64,000 nucleotides of DNA from Rhodococcus sp. Leaf247 (GCF_001426185.1 NZ_LMRP01000002.1:558157-622156); one strand, 5' to 3'; counted from the first letter of the stretch, positions 37,211 to 47,706 are shown. A program made the numbers and translations. The notes: a model not told the origin generated them from the letters alone.

Positions 37211-37825
37211 ATGGAGGTCGCAGCGGCGTCGACGATGGGTAGGGTTCGTCCTGCACGGGCACCGGCGGACGACACCGCTCCCCCGACATCGAGGGAGCCG
37301 ACGCTGACGATCTTCCGGTCACGCGAGAGCACACCGTTCGACCTCGCCGCCGCCTACGACGCCCACGGGTCGTCCCTGCTGGGTTTCGCCCTGAACGTGT
37401 TGCACGATCGTGTCGCCGCCGAGGACTGCGTGCAGGAGACCTTCGTGCGTGCGTGGCGAGCGCGGGACAGATTCGACGAGGCTCGCGGCGGAACCCGGAC
37501 CTGGCTCTTCGCCATCGCACGCAACGTCGTCACGGACAGTCTGCGGGCGCGCGGCCGCACTCCGGTGGTCGCGTCGATCCCGGTGGCGGAGAACGATGCC
37601 GTGGAACCCGATCGCAGCGATCACGTTCTGACCCGGATGCGGGTGGTGGAAGGCCTGGCCACCTTGTCGCCCGAACATCGCCAGGTGGTGGTGGCGATCC
37701 ACCTGACCGGCCTGTCCTACGCGGAGCTGTCGGCGGACACCGGCGTCGCGATCGGCACCCTGCGCACCCGCGCCTACTACGCACTGCGTGCCCTGCGCGC
37801 GCACTTCGACGGTCAGGAGACCTGA
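37211..37825 (+). CDS. ECF RNA polymerase sigma factor
   Basis: 204 residues from ATG 37211 (ATG 37235 also possible). Region 2: FDLAAAYDAHGSSLLGFALN, RVAAEDCVQETFVRAWRARD and GTRTWLFAIARNVVTDSLRA, the -10 recognition helix. Region 4: LATLSPEHRQVVVAIHLTGL, SYAELSADTGVAIGTLRTRA, the -35 binding HTH. No extra domains. The stop overlaps the anti-sigma start, so both are made together. Together with the two matching promoters upstream this predicts autoregulation and control of the CHRD-sortase genes. Confidence 0.92.
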   Translation: MEVAAASTMGRVRPARAPADDTAPPTSREPTLTIFRSRESTPFDLAAAYDAHGSSLLGFALNVLHDRVAAEDCVQETFVRAWRARDRFDEARGGTRTWLFAIARNVVTDSLRARGRTPVVASIPVAENDAVEPDRSDHVLTRMRVVEGLATLSPEHRQVVVAIHLTGLSYAELSADTGVAIGTLRTRAYYALRALRAHFDGQET

Positions 37826-38520
37826 TGACTCCGGGACATCCGCGACGAGAGGAACTGATCGCGGCCGCGGTGGCGGACGATCTGGACGACTCCGAGAAGG
37901 AAGAACTCCGCGCCCTGGTCGCGGCCGAGCCGACGGTGGCCGACGAGATCCGCGACATGCGGGAGACCGTCGCATCGCTGAGCCCGGCAGCAGGACTGGT
38001 GTGGGAAGACGATCACCCCGGCGACCTGCTCCGTCGACGGGTGGTCCGGTCGTCGGCACGTCCACGCCGCGCCACCGTGGTCGCTGTCGCCGCCGGCATC
38101 GCTGTCGGGGTCGCGGGGGTGTTCGGTGTACAGAGTGTCGTGGGGGAGTCCGGTACATCCGCCGATCTCACCGTCGCCGCGCCCGAGGTCGAGGGGGCAC
38201 CGGGCGAGCTGGGCGCCTTCGAGGCGATCGACTTCACCGCGTCGAGTCCCGGCGTCAGTGTCGACGGCGGCCTGGTTGCTCACACGTGGGGCACCGAGAC
38301 GGTCCTGGACATGCACGGTGTCCCGGTCGACGAAGCGTTCGAGGTGGTTCTGGTGGACCGCACCGGCGCGGATCGTTCCTCGGGCAGCTTCCTCGGCAGC
38401 TCCGTGACCATCGACTGCCGCATGAACGCGGCGGTCCTGCGTCCCGACGTCGCGGAGATCGAGATCCGGGCTGCGGGTGGAGACCTTCTCGCCCGCGCCG
38501 CACTGCCCACCGTGGGCTGA
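37825..38520 (+). CDS. Anti-sigma factor, RskA-like, single membrane span
   Basis: 231 residues. The cytoplasmic N-terminus has an anti-sigma-like helical region (REELIAAAVADDLDDSEKEE, PTVADEIRDMRETVASL) without the HxxxCxxC zinc motif. One membrane helix (TVVAVAAGIAVGVAGVFGVQ) leads to an extracytoplasmic sensor domain (TVLDMHGVPVDEAFEVVLVD, SSGSFLGSSVTIDCRMNAAV) of the RskA C-terminal type. It would hold the upstream sigma factor at the membrane until cleaved. ATG overlaps the sigma TGA by one base (TGATG). Confidence 0.88.
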   Translation: MTPGHPRREELIAAAVADDLDDSEKEELRALVAAEPTVADEIRDMRETVASLSPAAGLVWEDDHPGDLLRRRVVRSSARPRRATVVAVAAGIAVGVAGVFGVQSVVGESGTSADLTVAAPEVEGAPGELGAFEAIDFTASSPGVSVDGGLVAHTWGTETVLDMHGVPVDEAFEVVLVDRTGADRSSGSFLGSSVTIDCRMNAAVLRPDVAEIEIRAAGGDLLARAALPTVG

Positions 38521-38549
38521 CCTGGCGCACCGTCCCGAGAAACGAGAAA

Positions 38550-38580
38550 AGCGGCCGTACCCCCGAGGGGTACGGCCGCT
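38550..38580 (-). terminator. Intrinsic terminator after rplL (bidirectional position)
   Basis: Perfect 14-bp stem AGCGGCCGTACCCC / GGGGTACGGCCGCT with a 3-base loop. On the minus strand it is followed by TTTTCTCGTTTCTC, 20 bases past the rplL stop. It also sits 29 bases after the anti-sigma stop on the plus strand. Confidence 0.88.
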
Positions 38581-38599
38581 CTCGCGCTGTGGAGCTAGA

Positions 38600-38986
38600 T
38601 CACTTGATGGAGATCTTCGCGCCGGCAGCTTCGAGCTTCTCCTTGGCGGCGTCGGCCGAAGCCTTGTCCACCTTCTCCAGGATCGCCTTCGGAGCACTCT
38701 CGACGAGGTCCTTGGCTTCCTTCAGGCCGAGGCCGGAAACGACCTCACGGACGACCTTGATGACCTGGATCTTCTTGTCGCCGGCGCCCTCGAGGACGAC
38801 GTCGAACTCGTCCTGCTCTTCAGCAGCCTCGGCGGGAGCAGCAGCTCCGCCGGCAGCAGCAACGGCGACGGGGGCAGCAGCGGTGACCTCGAAGGTCTCC
38901 TCGAATGCCTTCACGAACTCGCTGAGCTCGAGGAGGGTGAGCTCCTTGAACTGGTCGAGCAATTCTTCGGTGCTGAGCTTCGCCAT
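38600..38986 (-). CDS. rplL: 50S ribosomal protein L7/L12
   Basis: 128 residues. The N-terminal dimerisation helices ([20 protein letters not shown]) are followed by an Ala/Gly-rich hinge ([20 protein letters not shown]) and the factor-binding C-terminal domain ([40 protein letters not shown]). Forms the stalk that recruits translation GTPases. Transcribed 109 bases behind rplJ in the usual stalk operon. Confidence 0.98.
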   Translation of the reverse strand: MAKLSTEELLDQFKELTLLELSEFVKAFEETFEVTAAAPVAVAAAGGAAAPAEAAEEQDEFDVVLEGAGDKKIQVIKVVREVVSGLGLKEAKDLVESAPKAILEKVDKASADAAKEKLEAAGAKISIK

Positions 38987-39095
38987 GGTGGCGGTCCTTC
39001 CGTTGAGTCCTTGTCGCCGATCCGGGGACAGGGTGTTGGATGAGGGAAAGCCGGGGACCGGCCGTCCTTCGGGGAGTGCAGTCCTTGCGGATCAG

Positions 39096-39650
39096 CTATT
39101 CGGCAGCTGCAGCTTCCGGCGCAGATGCGCCTTCTTCTGCGGCACGCTTCTCCTGCAGTGCGGCCGCGAGACGTGCGACCTGCGATGCGGGAGCGTTGAA
39201 CAGGCCTGCGGCCTTTGCCAGGTTGCCCTTCATCGCACCGGCCAACTTGGCCAGCAGAACCTCGCGGGATTCGAGATCCGCGATCCTGTTGACCTCGTCC
39301 ACGGACAGCGCGCGGCCGTCCATGTAGCCGCCCTTGATGACGAGCGCCTTGTTGTCCTTGGCGAACTGCTTGATCGCCTTGGCAGCGTCGACCGGCTCAC
39401 CATCGATGAACGCGATGGCGGTCGGACCGACGAACAAGTCGTCGAGGCCTTCGATGCCCGCATCAGCTGCGGCACGCTTGACCAGGGTGTTCTTGGCGAC
39501 GGAGTACGTAGCTCCGGCACCGAGGGCCCGACGGAGCTCCGTCAGACGGGTGACCGACAGACCACGGTATTCCGTGACGACGGCCGCCGTGGCGCCCTTG
39601 AACTGCTCGGAGATCTCCGCTACTGCGGATACCTTCTCAGCCTTTGCCAT
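39096..39650 (-). CDS. rplJ: 50S ribosomal protein L10
   Basis: 184 residues from ATG 39650: [17 protein letters not shown], then [20 protein letters not shown] with the rRNA-binding region, [20 protein letters not shown], and a C-terminal helix that docks L7/L12 dimers. The frame is open 35 codons further upstream, but that part is leader RNA, and AGGAGG lies just before 39650. Expression is probably controlled by the leader/attenuator upstream, to which L10(L12)4 binds in other bacteria. Confidence 0.97.
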   Translation of the reverse strand: MAKAEKVSAVAEISEQFKGATAAVVTEYRGLSVTRLTELRRALGAGATYSVAKNTLVKRAAADAGIEGLDDLFVGPTAIAFIDGEPVDAAKAIKQFAKDNKALVIKGGYMDGRALSVDEVNRIADLESREVLLAKLAGAMKGNLAKAAGLFNAPASQVARLAAALQEKRAAEEGASAPEAAAAE

Positions 39651-39850
39651 ACTTCGCCTCCTCTCGTTACTTCGAGTCGGCCTGGCCCGGAAAAGACGAA
39701 ACGCCCCGGTGCAGGGCACACGGGGCGTGAGAATGCATGCAGGGCAAGCCTGCACGGATTCCTGGTCCTCGGTCCTCCTGCGTGGGTCGCCGGCTCGGCC
39801 GGACCTTCAATCGCCTTCTCCGGAGAGCGGACGATGACCAACGGTCTTGG
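39651..39850 (-). promoter_or_regulatory. rplJ leader: L10 leader with attenuator hairpin
   Basis: About 240 bases of leader separate the candidate promoter from rplJ. It contains an intrinsic-terminator-like hairpin (ACGCCCCG...CGGGGCGT, 39701-39728) followed by TTTCGTCTTTTC on the minus strand. An upstream GTGCAGG can pair locally with CCTGCAT, or alternatively with CCTGCAC lying inside the terminator loop. This matches autogenous L10-leader attenuation; the protein-binding fold itself was not modelled. Confidence 0.6.
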
Positions 39851-39896
39851 GTGGAACAGATCAGGTGGAACCCACACGAGGTGAGGTCCGTCGAGA

Positions 39897-39926
39897 AGAG
39901 TACCCCGGGGTCGTACAGCAGCCCAA
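39897..39926 (-). promoter_or_regulatory. Candidate promoter of rplJ-rplL
   Basis: Minus strand TTGGGC (39926-39921), 18 bases, TACTCT (39902-39897), preceded by GGGG as in the rpoB promoter candidate. Start near 39890. Confidence 0.5.
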
Positions 39927-39984
39927 ATCACCGCTGCCGAGGCTCCCGAGGTTGGAACACCGGCCGCGCGGGAACACCACGAGC

Positions 39985-40182
39985 ATGGCCAACTACCGCG
40001 TACTCGACCCCACCGGATCCGTCGTCGACACGAAGGAGATCACCAACTCCACCGATGCCCACACCTGGTTCAAGGAGAGCAAGTCCGACGACGCCGAACT
40101 GGGATGGCGACTCGAAGTCGAACACGACGGTGAGTGGGCATTCTTCAGCGACAGCGAGGGCACACCCGAGGGCGGGAAGTAG
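39985..40182 (+). CDS. Small conserved-looking acidic protein, unknown
   Basis: 65 residues, MANYRVLDPTGSVVDTKEIT ... DAHTWFKESKSDDAELGWRL ... GEWAFFSDSEGTPEGGK. The protein is acidic, soluble and apparently globular, with no signal peptide or known motif. ATG at 39985 is taken because the coherent protein begins there; upstream in-frame sequence overlaps the rplJ promoter. Codon usage fits a real gene. I do not recognise the family. Confidence 0.6.
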   Translation: MANYRVLDPTGSVVDTKEITNSTDAHTWFKESKSDDAELGWRLEVEHDGEWAFFSDSEGTPEGGK

Positions 40183-40294
40183 GTACCGCGCCCTTTCGTG
40201 ACATTCGACGACCGGTGAGCAGGCCGGTTGTCGAAGGGCAGGGAATGGCGTGTTGTGGGGCGCCGGTCACAGTCATGAGGTTGACTCGACTGTC

Positions 40295-42286
40295 ATGACG
40301 ACGCGACCGGCCCATGCACTCGTGCAACCCGAGCTGGTCCCACTCCCTGCCGTACCCCTCGAGCCTTCTCGTCGTGACCCCTCCGGAGGCGCTGACGGTC
40401 GTGCGTGGGCGGAACTCGTCGCAGCAGCGCCGGAGTTCGCCCGCGTCCACATCGACCGCGGCGCCTCCGTCACGATGTCCGACGGTGCGGTTCTGCGAGC
40501 CATCGTTGTCTCGCCCGCCGATTCGTCCGGCCGCGCCGTGGACTCTCGCTTTCCCGTCGTTCTCAACATCACCCCGTACAACTCCGTGCTGCTCGACTCC
40601 GTCGACGCGGTGCTCGCCGCTCCGGTGATCGGCCGGGCGCTGCGGTCGGCTTCGCGTGCCGTGGACTTCACCGGCACCCCGTTCGACGGGATTTCCGAGA
40701 TCACCCGCGTGATCGCGGGCGGTGCCGCCGACCTTCTGACGGTCAACCGCCTGCTGGTACGCAGCGGGTACGTCCAGGTGATCGTCGACGCGCGTGGAAC
40801 GGGCTCGTCGAGCGGCGTCTGGGACACCCTCGGGCCCCGCGAGCAACTGGACACCCTGGAGATCCTCGAGTGGATCCGTCAGTCGTCGTGGTGTGACGGC
40901 CGCGTCGGGATGGCCGGAATCTCCTACTCCGCGATCAACTCGCTGCAGGCCGCGTCCGCAGGGTCCGCCGGGCCGGACGCGGTGTTCGCCGTAGAAGGGT
41001 CCGAGGACATCGTCCGGGAGATCTTCGCGACCGGCGGCGCTCCGTCCCTGTTCATCCCGCTGTGGCTCACCGCGGTCAACACTCTCAAGTGGGTTCCGAC
41101 ACCGCGGCTGCTCGCACGGGGCGGCCGAGCGTGGCTCGCGGACCGATTGCGTTCTCCCGCAACCAATATCAGCAATCTGGTGAACGGCTTCCTCACCGGG
41201 TCCGACCCACGGATCTACGACGACCCGTCCTTCGACACCATCGACCCGCGCATCGAGGACATCTCCGTCCCCACCTTCCTGTACGGGTGCTGGCACGACA
41301 TCTTCGGCGGCGCCGCCCCCGACATGTACAACCGGCTGACCGTGGAGCGCGGCCGCAAGCAACTCCTCGTCGGCGACGGATACCACGGCAATCCGGGCAT
41401 CGGTTTCGGGGAACCGGGGTTCCCACCGCGTCTCGACGTGCTCGAACGAGCATGGTTCGACAAGTGGCTGCGCGGCATCGACAACGGCATCGACCGCTAC
41501 GGCCCGGTGACGCTGCGTCAGCAGGGCGGCGGATGGGAGGCCCACGGCCGGTTCCCGGCGCCCGCCGCCGTGCCTCGGCGCCTCTACCTGAGCGCCGACT
41601 CGTCCGGGACCGCATCACACAGCCGGCACGACGGATCTCTGCACTTCGAGGCGCCGACCGACACGGCGCGGTTGACGGTGAAACCGGGGTTCCGCACCGT
41701 CGTCTCTCGCGACACCACGCAGGTCCTGGCCGGTGTGCCCGCGGTGCTCGGCGGAGGATTCACCTACGACAACCGGTTCGCGGAGGGCGACGCACTGACG
41801 TTCACCACACCACCCGTCGTCGACACGGTCGTCTATTCGGGACCGGCCAACGTCCACCTCCGGACCGTCTCGCGCGCCCGTGAGGCGATGTGGGCCGTGA
41901 TGCTGTGCGACGTCGCCCCCGACGGAACACCGACCGTCCTGACCAACGGCGCGCTGCTCGCCTCCCGTCGCGCCATCGACGACGACGCGAGCACCCTCAC
42001 GGACGACGGCGGCTACCTCGTCGCCCATCACCCGTTGACCCGCGAATCCCTGCTTCCGGTGGTCCCCGGGGACAGCATCGTCCTGGACATCGAACTACTG
42101 TCGACGGAAGCTGTCCTGCACCCCGGACACCGCCTGAGGCTCGACATCTTCGCAGCCGATGCACCGCGTTTCGTACCGATACTCCCCGACCGCCTCCGCA
42201 CCCGGTGGCGCGCACAGGACGTCGCGATCGATCCGGAGAACCCCAGTTTCATCACGTTGCCGCTGCTCGGTGAGCCCGGCTGGTAA
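40295..42286 (+). CDS. CocE/NonD-family hydrolase (X-Pro dipeptidyl-peptidase-like)
   Basis: About 663 residues. The N-terminal alpha/beta-hydrolase domain has MSDGAVLRAIVVSPADSSGR, VIVDARGTGSSSGVWDTLGP and the nucleophile elbow GMAGISYSAINSLQAASAG (Ser in GxSYx; the usual final Gly is Ser). A cap follows (ITRVIAGGAADLLTVNRLLV), and the C-terminal jelly-roll domain (PGFRTVVSRDTTQVLAGVPA, VHLRTVSRAREAMWAVMLCD, HPGHRLRLDIFAADAPRFVP) is typical of CocE. Hydrolyses esters, amides or X-Pro peptides; substrate unknown. ATG at 40295. It is followed 15 bases later by another hydrolase gene. Confidence 0.87.
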   Translation: MTTRPAHALVQPELVPLPAVPLEPSRRDPSGGADGRAWAELVAAAPEFARVHIDRGASVTMSDGAVLRAIVVSPADSSGRAVDSRFPVVLNITPYNSVLLDSVDAVLAAPVIGRALRSASRAVDFTGTPFDGISEITRVIAGGAADLLTVNRLLVRSGYVQVIVDARGTGSSSGVWDTLGPREQLDTLEILEWIRQSSWCDGRVGMAGISYSAINSLQAASAGSAGPDAVFAVEGSEDIVREIFATGGAPSLFIPLWLTAVNTLKWVPTPRLLARGGRAWLADRLRSPATNISNLVNGFLTGSDPRIYDDPSFDTIDPRIEDISVPTFLYGCWHDIFGGAAPDMYNRLTVERGRKQLLVGDGYHGNPGIGFGEPGFPPRLDVLERAWFDKWLRGIDNGIDRYGPVTLRQQGGGWEAHGRFPAPAAVPRRLYLSADSSGTASHSRHDGSLHFEAPTDTARLTVKPGFRTVVSRDTTQVLAGVPAVLGGGFTYDNRFAEGDALTFTTPPVVDTVVYSGPANVHLRTVSRAREAMWAVMLCDVAPDGTPTVLTNGALLASRRAIDDDASTLTDDGGYLVAHHPLTRESLLPVVPGDSIVLDIELLSTEAVLHPGHRLRLDIFAADAPRFVPILPDRLRTRWRAQDVAIDPENPSFITLPLLGEPGW

Positions 42287-42301
42287 GGAAATGAGAGAAC
42301 C

Positions 42302-43234
42302 ATGACCGAAGGACGCCACGCCGATTCGGACGTCGACGTACGAGTCGGCACAGCGCAGGTGGGCGACATCGAGATCGCCTACGAGGACATGGGCGACGTG
42401 AACGACCCGCCCGTCCTGCTCGTCATGGGCCTGGGTTGCCAGCTGTTGACCTGGTCGATGCCGTTCTGCCGCAAGCTCATCGATGCGGGCTACCGCGTCA
42501 TCCGCTTCGACAACCGCGACATCGGACTGTCGAGCAAGATCGAGGGCGCCCGGGTCACCGGCAACCCCCTCCTCCGCCTGATCCGCCACGAACTGGGGCG
42601 ACCCAGCACGGTTCCGTACACCGTCGTCGACATGGCCGGCGACGCCGTCGGTCTCCTCGACCACCTGGGCATCGACAAGGCTCACATCGTCGGCGCGTCG
42701 ATGGGCGGCATGATCACGCAGGTGGTCGCCGGGCAGCACCCCGACCGCATCCTGTCGGTGTCGATCCTGTTCTCGAGCACCAACGAGCCGTTCCTCCCGC
42801 CGCCGGACATCCGCGCCCTCGCCCCGCTACTGAAGCCGCCGCCCAAGAACGCCACGCGGCAGCAGATCATCGAGCACCAGGCGACCACGTTCCAGACGAT
42901 CGGCAGCAAGCAGTTCCCCACCACCCGCGAGGAGCGCGTCGCCGACGCCACCGAGGCATACGACCGCGGCTACTACCCCGCGGGCATCGTGCGCCAACTC
43001 GCCGCCATCACGGGAACGGGCAGCCTGGCGAAGTACGCGAAACGGATCACCGCCCCGACCGTCGTCATCCACGGGACAGCCGATCCTCTCGTCCGGCCGG
43101 CCGGTGGCAAGGCCATCGCTAAGGCTGTGAAGGGCTCCACACTCGTGCTCGTGGACGGCATGGCTCACGACATCCCCAATGCCCTCGTCGACCGAGTCAT
43201 CGGGGCGATCCTGGAGAACACCGCCAAGGCCTGA
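42302..43234 (+). CDS. Alpha/beta-fold hydrolase
   Basis: 310 residues. HG-type oxyanion region (PVLLVMGLGCQLLTWSMPFC), nucleophile elbow HIVGASMGGMITQ, an acid in HGTADPLVRPAGG and the catalytic His in VDGMAHDIPNALVD. The layout resembles esterases, haloperoxidases or aclacinomycin-methylesterase-like proteins. A good AAGGAAATGAGAGAACC precedes ATG 42302. Cotranscribed with the CocE hydrolase; substrate unknown. Confidence 0.87.
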   Translation: MTEGRHADSDVDVRVGTAQVGDIEIAYEDMGDVNDPPVLLVMGLGCQLLTWSMPFCRKLIDAGYRVIRFDNRDIGLSSKIEGARVTGNPLLRLIRHELGRPSTVPYTVVDMAGDAVGLLDHLGIDKAHIVGASMGGMITQVVAGQHPDRILSVSILFSSTNEPFLPPPDIRALAPLLKPPPKNATRQQIIEHQATTFQTIGSKQFPTTREERVADATEAYDRGYYPAGIVRQLAAITGTGSLAKYAKRITAPTVVIHGTADPLVRPAGGKAIAKAVKGSTLVLVDGMAHDIPNALVDRVIGAILENTAKA

Positions 43235-43255
43235 GCCTGGCGGGCCCGACAACGC

Positions 43256-43291
43256 GAAAGGCCGGTACCCCTCACGGGATACCGGCCTTTC
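43256..43291. terminator. Bidirectional terminator hairpin, hydrolase / rplA
   Basis: AAAGGCCGGTACCC / GGGATACCGGCCTTT stem with one bulge, lying between two convergent genes (22 bases after the hydrolase stop, 18 bases after the rplA stop). The A/T ends give short U-runs in both directions. Confidence 0.8.
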
Positions 43292-43308
43292 GTGGCTACG
43301 GAGACGAA

Positions 43309-44028
43309 TCAGGCGTTCGCGTCGTCCTCGAGGAGGTTGCGAGTACGGTTCGGGTCCACCGGGATGCCCGGTCCGGTGGTGGTCGAGACCGTGATCTTCT
43401 TGACGTAACGGCCCTTCGCCGACGACGGCTTCGCACGCAGGATCTCGTCCAGCGCAGCGCCGTAGTTCTCCACCAGCTTGGCGTCGTCGAACGATGCCTT
43501 GCCGATGACGAAGTGCAGGTTGGCCTGCTTGTCGACGCGGAAGTTGATCTTGCCGCCCTTGATGTCGTTGACAGCCTTGGTCACGTCGTTGGTGACCGTG
43601 CCCGTTTTCGGGTTCGGCATCAGGCCACGCGGTCCGAGAACGCGGGCGATGCGGCCGACCTTGGCCATCTGGTCAGGGGTGGCGATCGCAGCGTCGAAGT
43701 CGAGCCATCCGCCCTGGATCCGCTCGATCAGGTCCTCTGCGCCGACCTCGTCCGCGCCGGCTGCGACAGCCTCGTCGGCCTTTGCACCTGCGGCGAAGAC
43801 GATGACGCGGGCGGTCTTACCGGTGCCGTGGGGCAGGTTGACGGTGCCGCGCACCATCTGGTCCGCCTTGCGGGGATCGACGCCGAGACGCATCGCGACC
43901 TCGACGGTCGGATCGAACTTGCTCGACGCCGTGTCGCGCGCCAGCTTGGCAGCGGCGAGCGGGGAGTAGAGCTGGTCCTGGTCGATCTTCGCTGCTGCGG
44001 CCTCGTAGGCCTTGCTGCGCTTTGCCAT
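43309..44028 (-). CDS. rplA: 50S ribosomal protein L1
   Basis: 239 residues. [20 protein letters not shown] start, [40 protein letters not shown] signature and [20 protein letters not shown]. Forms the L1 stalk and can repress its own operon in other bacteria. ATG at 44028; an in-frame extension upstream is not used. Second gene of rplK-rplA. Confidence 0.98.
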   Translation of the reverse strand: MAKRSKAYEAAAAKIDQDQLYSPLAAAKLARDTASSKFDPTVEVAMRLGVDPRKADQMVRGTVNLPHGTGKTARVIVFAAGAKADEAVAAGADEVGAEDLIERIQGGWLDFDAAIATPDQMAKVGRIARVLGPRGLMPNPKTGTVTNDVTKAVNDIKGGKINFRVDKQANLHFVIGKASFDDAKLVENYGAALDEILRAKPSSAKGRYVKKITVSTTTGPGIPVDPNRTRNLLEDDANA

Positions 44029-44104
44029 GGTGATATCCGTTCGTTGTGTACGAGCGTGGTTGACGAGCCTGGCCGGCTCTCCCACGTAATGCTGGTCGGC
44101 TCAA

Positions 44105-44539
44105 TCAGCCCTGGACTGTGATGCCCATCGAGCGAGCAGTACCGGCGATGATCTTCGCGGCCTGGTCGATGTCGTTGGCGTTCAGGTCCTCCGCCTTGGT
44201 CTTGGCGATCTCGCGCACCTGATCCATGGTCACCGTGGCGACCTTGGTCTTGTGCGGCTCGCCCGAACCCTTGGCGACGCCGGCTGCCTTGAGCAGCAGC
44301 TTGGCGGCGGGAGGCGTCTTCAGCTTGAAGTCGAAGGTCCGGTCTTCGTAGACCGAGATCTCCACCGGCACGACGTTTCCACGCTGCGACTCGGTCGCGG
44401 CGTTGTACGCCTTGCAGAACTCCATGATGTTGACACCGTGCTGGCCGAGGGCGGGGCCCACGGGAGGTGCCGGGTTGGCCTGACCGGCCTGGATCTGAAG
44501 CTTGATGATCCCGGCTAGCTTCTTCTTCTTGGGGGGCAT
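44105..44539 (-). CDS. rplK: 50S ribosomal protein L11
   Basis: 144 residues. [20 protein letters not shown] and [20 protein letters not shown] form the N-terminal thiostrepton-region domain; the C-terminal rRNA-binding domain includes [20 protein letters not shown] and [12 protein letters not shown]. First gene of the rplK-rplA pair, about 105 bases after nusG. Confidence 0.98.
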   Translation of the reverse strand: MPPKKKKLAGIIKLQIQAGQANPAPPVGPALGQHGVNIMEFCKAYNAATESQRGNVVPVEISVYEDRTFDFKLKTPPAAKLLLKAAGVAKGSGEPHKTKVATVTMDQVREIAKTKAEDLNANDIDQAAKIIAGTARSMGITVQG

Positions 44540-44645
44540 CTGTAATTCCTAGGTTGTTGCGTGATTCTCGGATTTCTTGCGGTACGGCTGCAAGTTTCGG
44601 GGAGGTCGCGGATCCTTGACTCCTCGACGCCGGAAGGCGTCGGAG

Positions 44646-45993
<1,348 letters not shown>

Positions 45994-46102
45994 GAACGTT
46001 CCTCTCGGTCATCGGCAGGGCTGCACGCCAGGATGTCTACGCGTGAAGGTCTTCTGCACTCGGTTGATCTGCGCCGCGATCCGGACGAGGAACGTCCGGA
46101 CG

Positions 46103-46178
<76 letters not shown>

Positions 46179-46300
46179 TCGACCCGGCCGGAGCCGGTTC
46201 GACCCGTGGACGGACAGCGCAGAGCGCCGTACGACCGACGGAAATCTCAGTGTACTGCACATGGGGACACCCCCGAAATCAGCAGACGAGGAACGCCGTC

Positions 46301-46729
46301 TCAGCCCAACCGAACGGTGGCGACAGCGCGACCGAAGATCTTCTTCCCCGCCGACTTCGCGGTGATCGCGACGACGGCCGTGCGCGCCTCGACGTCCACG
46401 GACTTGATCTTGCCGGTGAAGTCGACCTTCGACGCTTCCGTCTCCTTCACCAGCACAGGACTGGTGAAGCGCACGTTGTACTCGGTGATCGCACCGGGAT
46501 CGCCCGACCAGTCCGTGACGAATCCCGCGCCCAGACCCATGGTCAACATGCCGTGCGCGACGACGTCGGACAGGCCTGCCAGCGTCCGCGCGACAGGATC
46601 GCTCCAGTGGATGGGATTGGGGTCTCCGGAGACGCCCGAGTAGTTCACCAGATCGCCGCGCGTGAGCTCGTAGGTCCGGGACGGGAGATCCTGACCGACC
46701 GCGACCTCGTCGAAATGTCTACGCGTCAT
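46301..46729 (-). CDS. hadB: (3R)-hydroxyacyl-ACP dehydratase subunit HadB
   Basis: 142 residues, a hot-dog MaoC-type dehydratase. The hydratase-2 catalytic motif is in YSGVSGDPNPIHWSDPVART (Asp and His), followed by VVAHGMLTMGLGAGFVTDWS. With HadA it dehydrates beta-hydroxyacyl-ACPs in the FAS-II elongation that builds meromycolate chains. ATG overlaps the hadA stop by about 11 bases. In M. tuberculosis hadC follows hadB; here the next 122 bases contain no gene and tRNA-Trp comes directly after. Confidence 0.93.
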   Translation of the reverse strand: MTRRHFDEVAVGQDLPSRTYELTRGDLVNYSGVSGDPNPIHWSDPVARTLAGLSDVVAHGMLTMGLGAGFVTDWSGDPGAITEYNVRFTSPVLVKETEASKVDFTGKIKSVDVEARTAVVAITAKSAGKKIFGRAVATVRLG

Positions 46730-47285
46730 GCTTCATCACACCTTTCGCCATGTCGAGAGCATCCTGATCGCTCCCACCGCCGCTGCGTGCCACCAATGTC
46801 GTCCACGACGTCATCACCTCGTCGCCGGCCTCGTCGGTCACGATGTTCTTCGTGATGATGATGTCGCTGCCGCCCATCTGACGGAACGAGTCCAGACTCA
46901 CGTCGACGGTCAGACGGTCTCCCGCGACGATCGGACGGTGGAACTCGAGCCGCTGATCCGCCTGCATGATCTGCGACAGGTCGTACCCGGTGATGACCTC
47001 GTCGAACATCGCCTTCTGCGCGATGATCCCGACGACGGAGATGAAGGTGGCCGGCGCCACCAGGTGCTCGTACCCGAGCTCGGCTGCGGCGTCCTCCGAG
47101 ATGTGGGCCGGGTGATCGTTCTGCACGGCCCGGGAGTACTCACGGACCTTCTCGCGACCGATCTCGTAGAAGTCGGGCATGCGGTAGTGATGGCCGACCT
47201 TGCTGGCCGTGTGCGCTGCCGGATCGACCGGACGACCTGCACCCGACTCCGTGGACACTGCTTCGATGGACGCTGTGGCGGTCAC
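46719..47285 (-). CDS. hadA: (3R)-hydroxyacyl-ACP dehydratase subunit HadA
   Basis: 188 residues. The double hot-dog-like subunit matches the structural HadA: VGHHYRMPDFYEIGREKVRE, YSRAVQNDHPAHISEDAAAE, LGYEHLVAPATFISVVGIIA, MQADQRLEFHRPIVAGDRLT. It lacks the catalytic D-x4-H of HadB and supplies substrate binding in the heterodimer. An N-terminal ~25-residue extension precedes the conserved part. Upstream 253 bases separate it from rpmG and include a hairpin. Confidence 0.92.
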   Translation of the reverse strand: MTATASIEAVSTESGAGRPVDPAAHTASKVGHHYRMPDFYEIGREKVREYSRAVQNDHPAHISEDAAAELGYEHLVAPATFISVVGIIAQKAMFDEVITGYDLSQIMQADQRLEFHRPIVAGDRLTVDVSLDSFRQMGGSDIIITKNIVTDEAGDEVMTSWTTLVARSGGGSDQDALDMAKGVMKHDA

Positions 47286-47492
47286 GTCGATTTCCCCCCC
47301 GAGGATGATGAGGAACTCACCACGGGCGACTGCGGGCGTCGGCCGACAGCGATCCTGACGGCCCCGCCGATTTCCCTGACGGGTCTGTCGGGCGAGTTCG
47401 AGAACAATGGTGTCGAGACGATCGGATTCGAGATCGCCACGGCGGAGTTCGGATCACCGGCGCCGAAGCGGACTGCGCCCGAACATGCGTCA

Positions 47493-47524
47493 GCGCTGCC
47501 ACGCCCCGTGGGGTGTGGCAGCGC
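47493..47524 (-). terminator. Terminator-like hairpin after rpmG
   Basis: GCGCTGCCAC(G/A)CCCC arms, 14-15 bp with one G-U and a very short loop, 14 bases past the rpmG stop. No clear U-run. It separates rpmG from hadAB. Confidence 0.6.
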
Positions 47525-47538
47525 CGAGGTGCGAACGA

Positions 47539-47706
47539 TCAGCGAGATTCGCGGTGCGAGCGGTGAGTTCCGCAGTTCGGGCAGAACTTTTTGATCTCGA
47601 GGCGATCGGGATCGTTGCGGCGATTCTTCTTGGTGATGTAGTTACGGTGCTTGCACACCTCGCACGCCAAGGTGATCTTGGGCCGAACGTCAGTGGAGGA
47701 GGCCAC
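47539..47706 (-). CDS. rpmG: 50S ribosomal protein L33
   Basis: 55 residues, read directly from the minus strand: [20 protein letters not shown] then [20 protein letters not shown] and [15 protein letters not shown]. The two CxxC pairs (Cys15/18 and Cys42/45) make a zinc ribbon, so this is the zinc-containing form. GTG start at 47706. Position next to hadA and tRNA-Met/Thr matches M. tuberculosis rpmG2. Confidence 0.95.
   Translation of the reverse strand: MASSTDVRPKITLACEVCKHRNYITKKNRRNDPDRLEIKKFCPNCGTHRSHRESR

Noticed and set aside
39651-39755. N-terminal extension of L10
   Set aside because: The 35 extra codons are leader RNA with the attenuator; L10 proteins begin at MAKAEK and AGGAGG precedes that ATG.
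46179-46300. Possible degraded hadC
   Set aside because: Only 122 bases and no resemblance to a hot-dog dehydratase in any frame.
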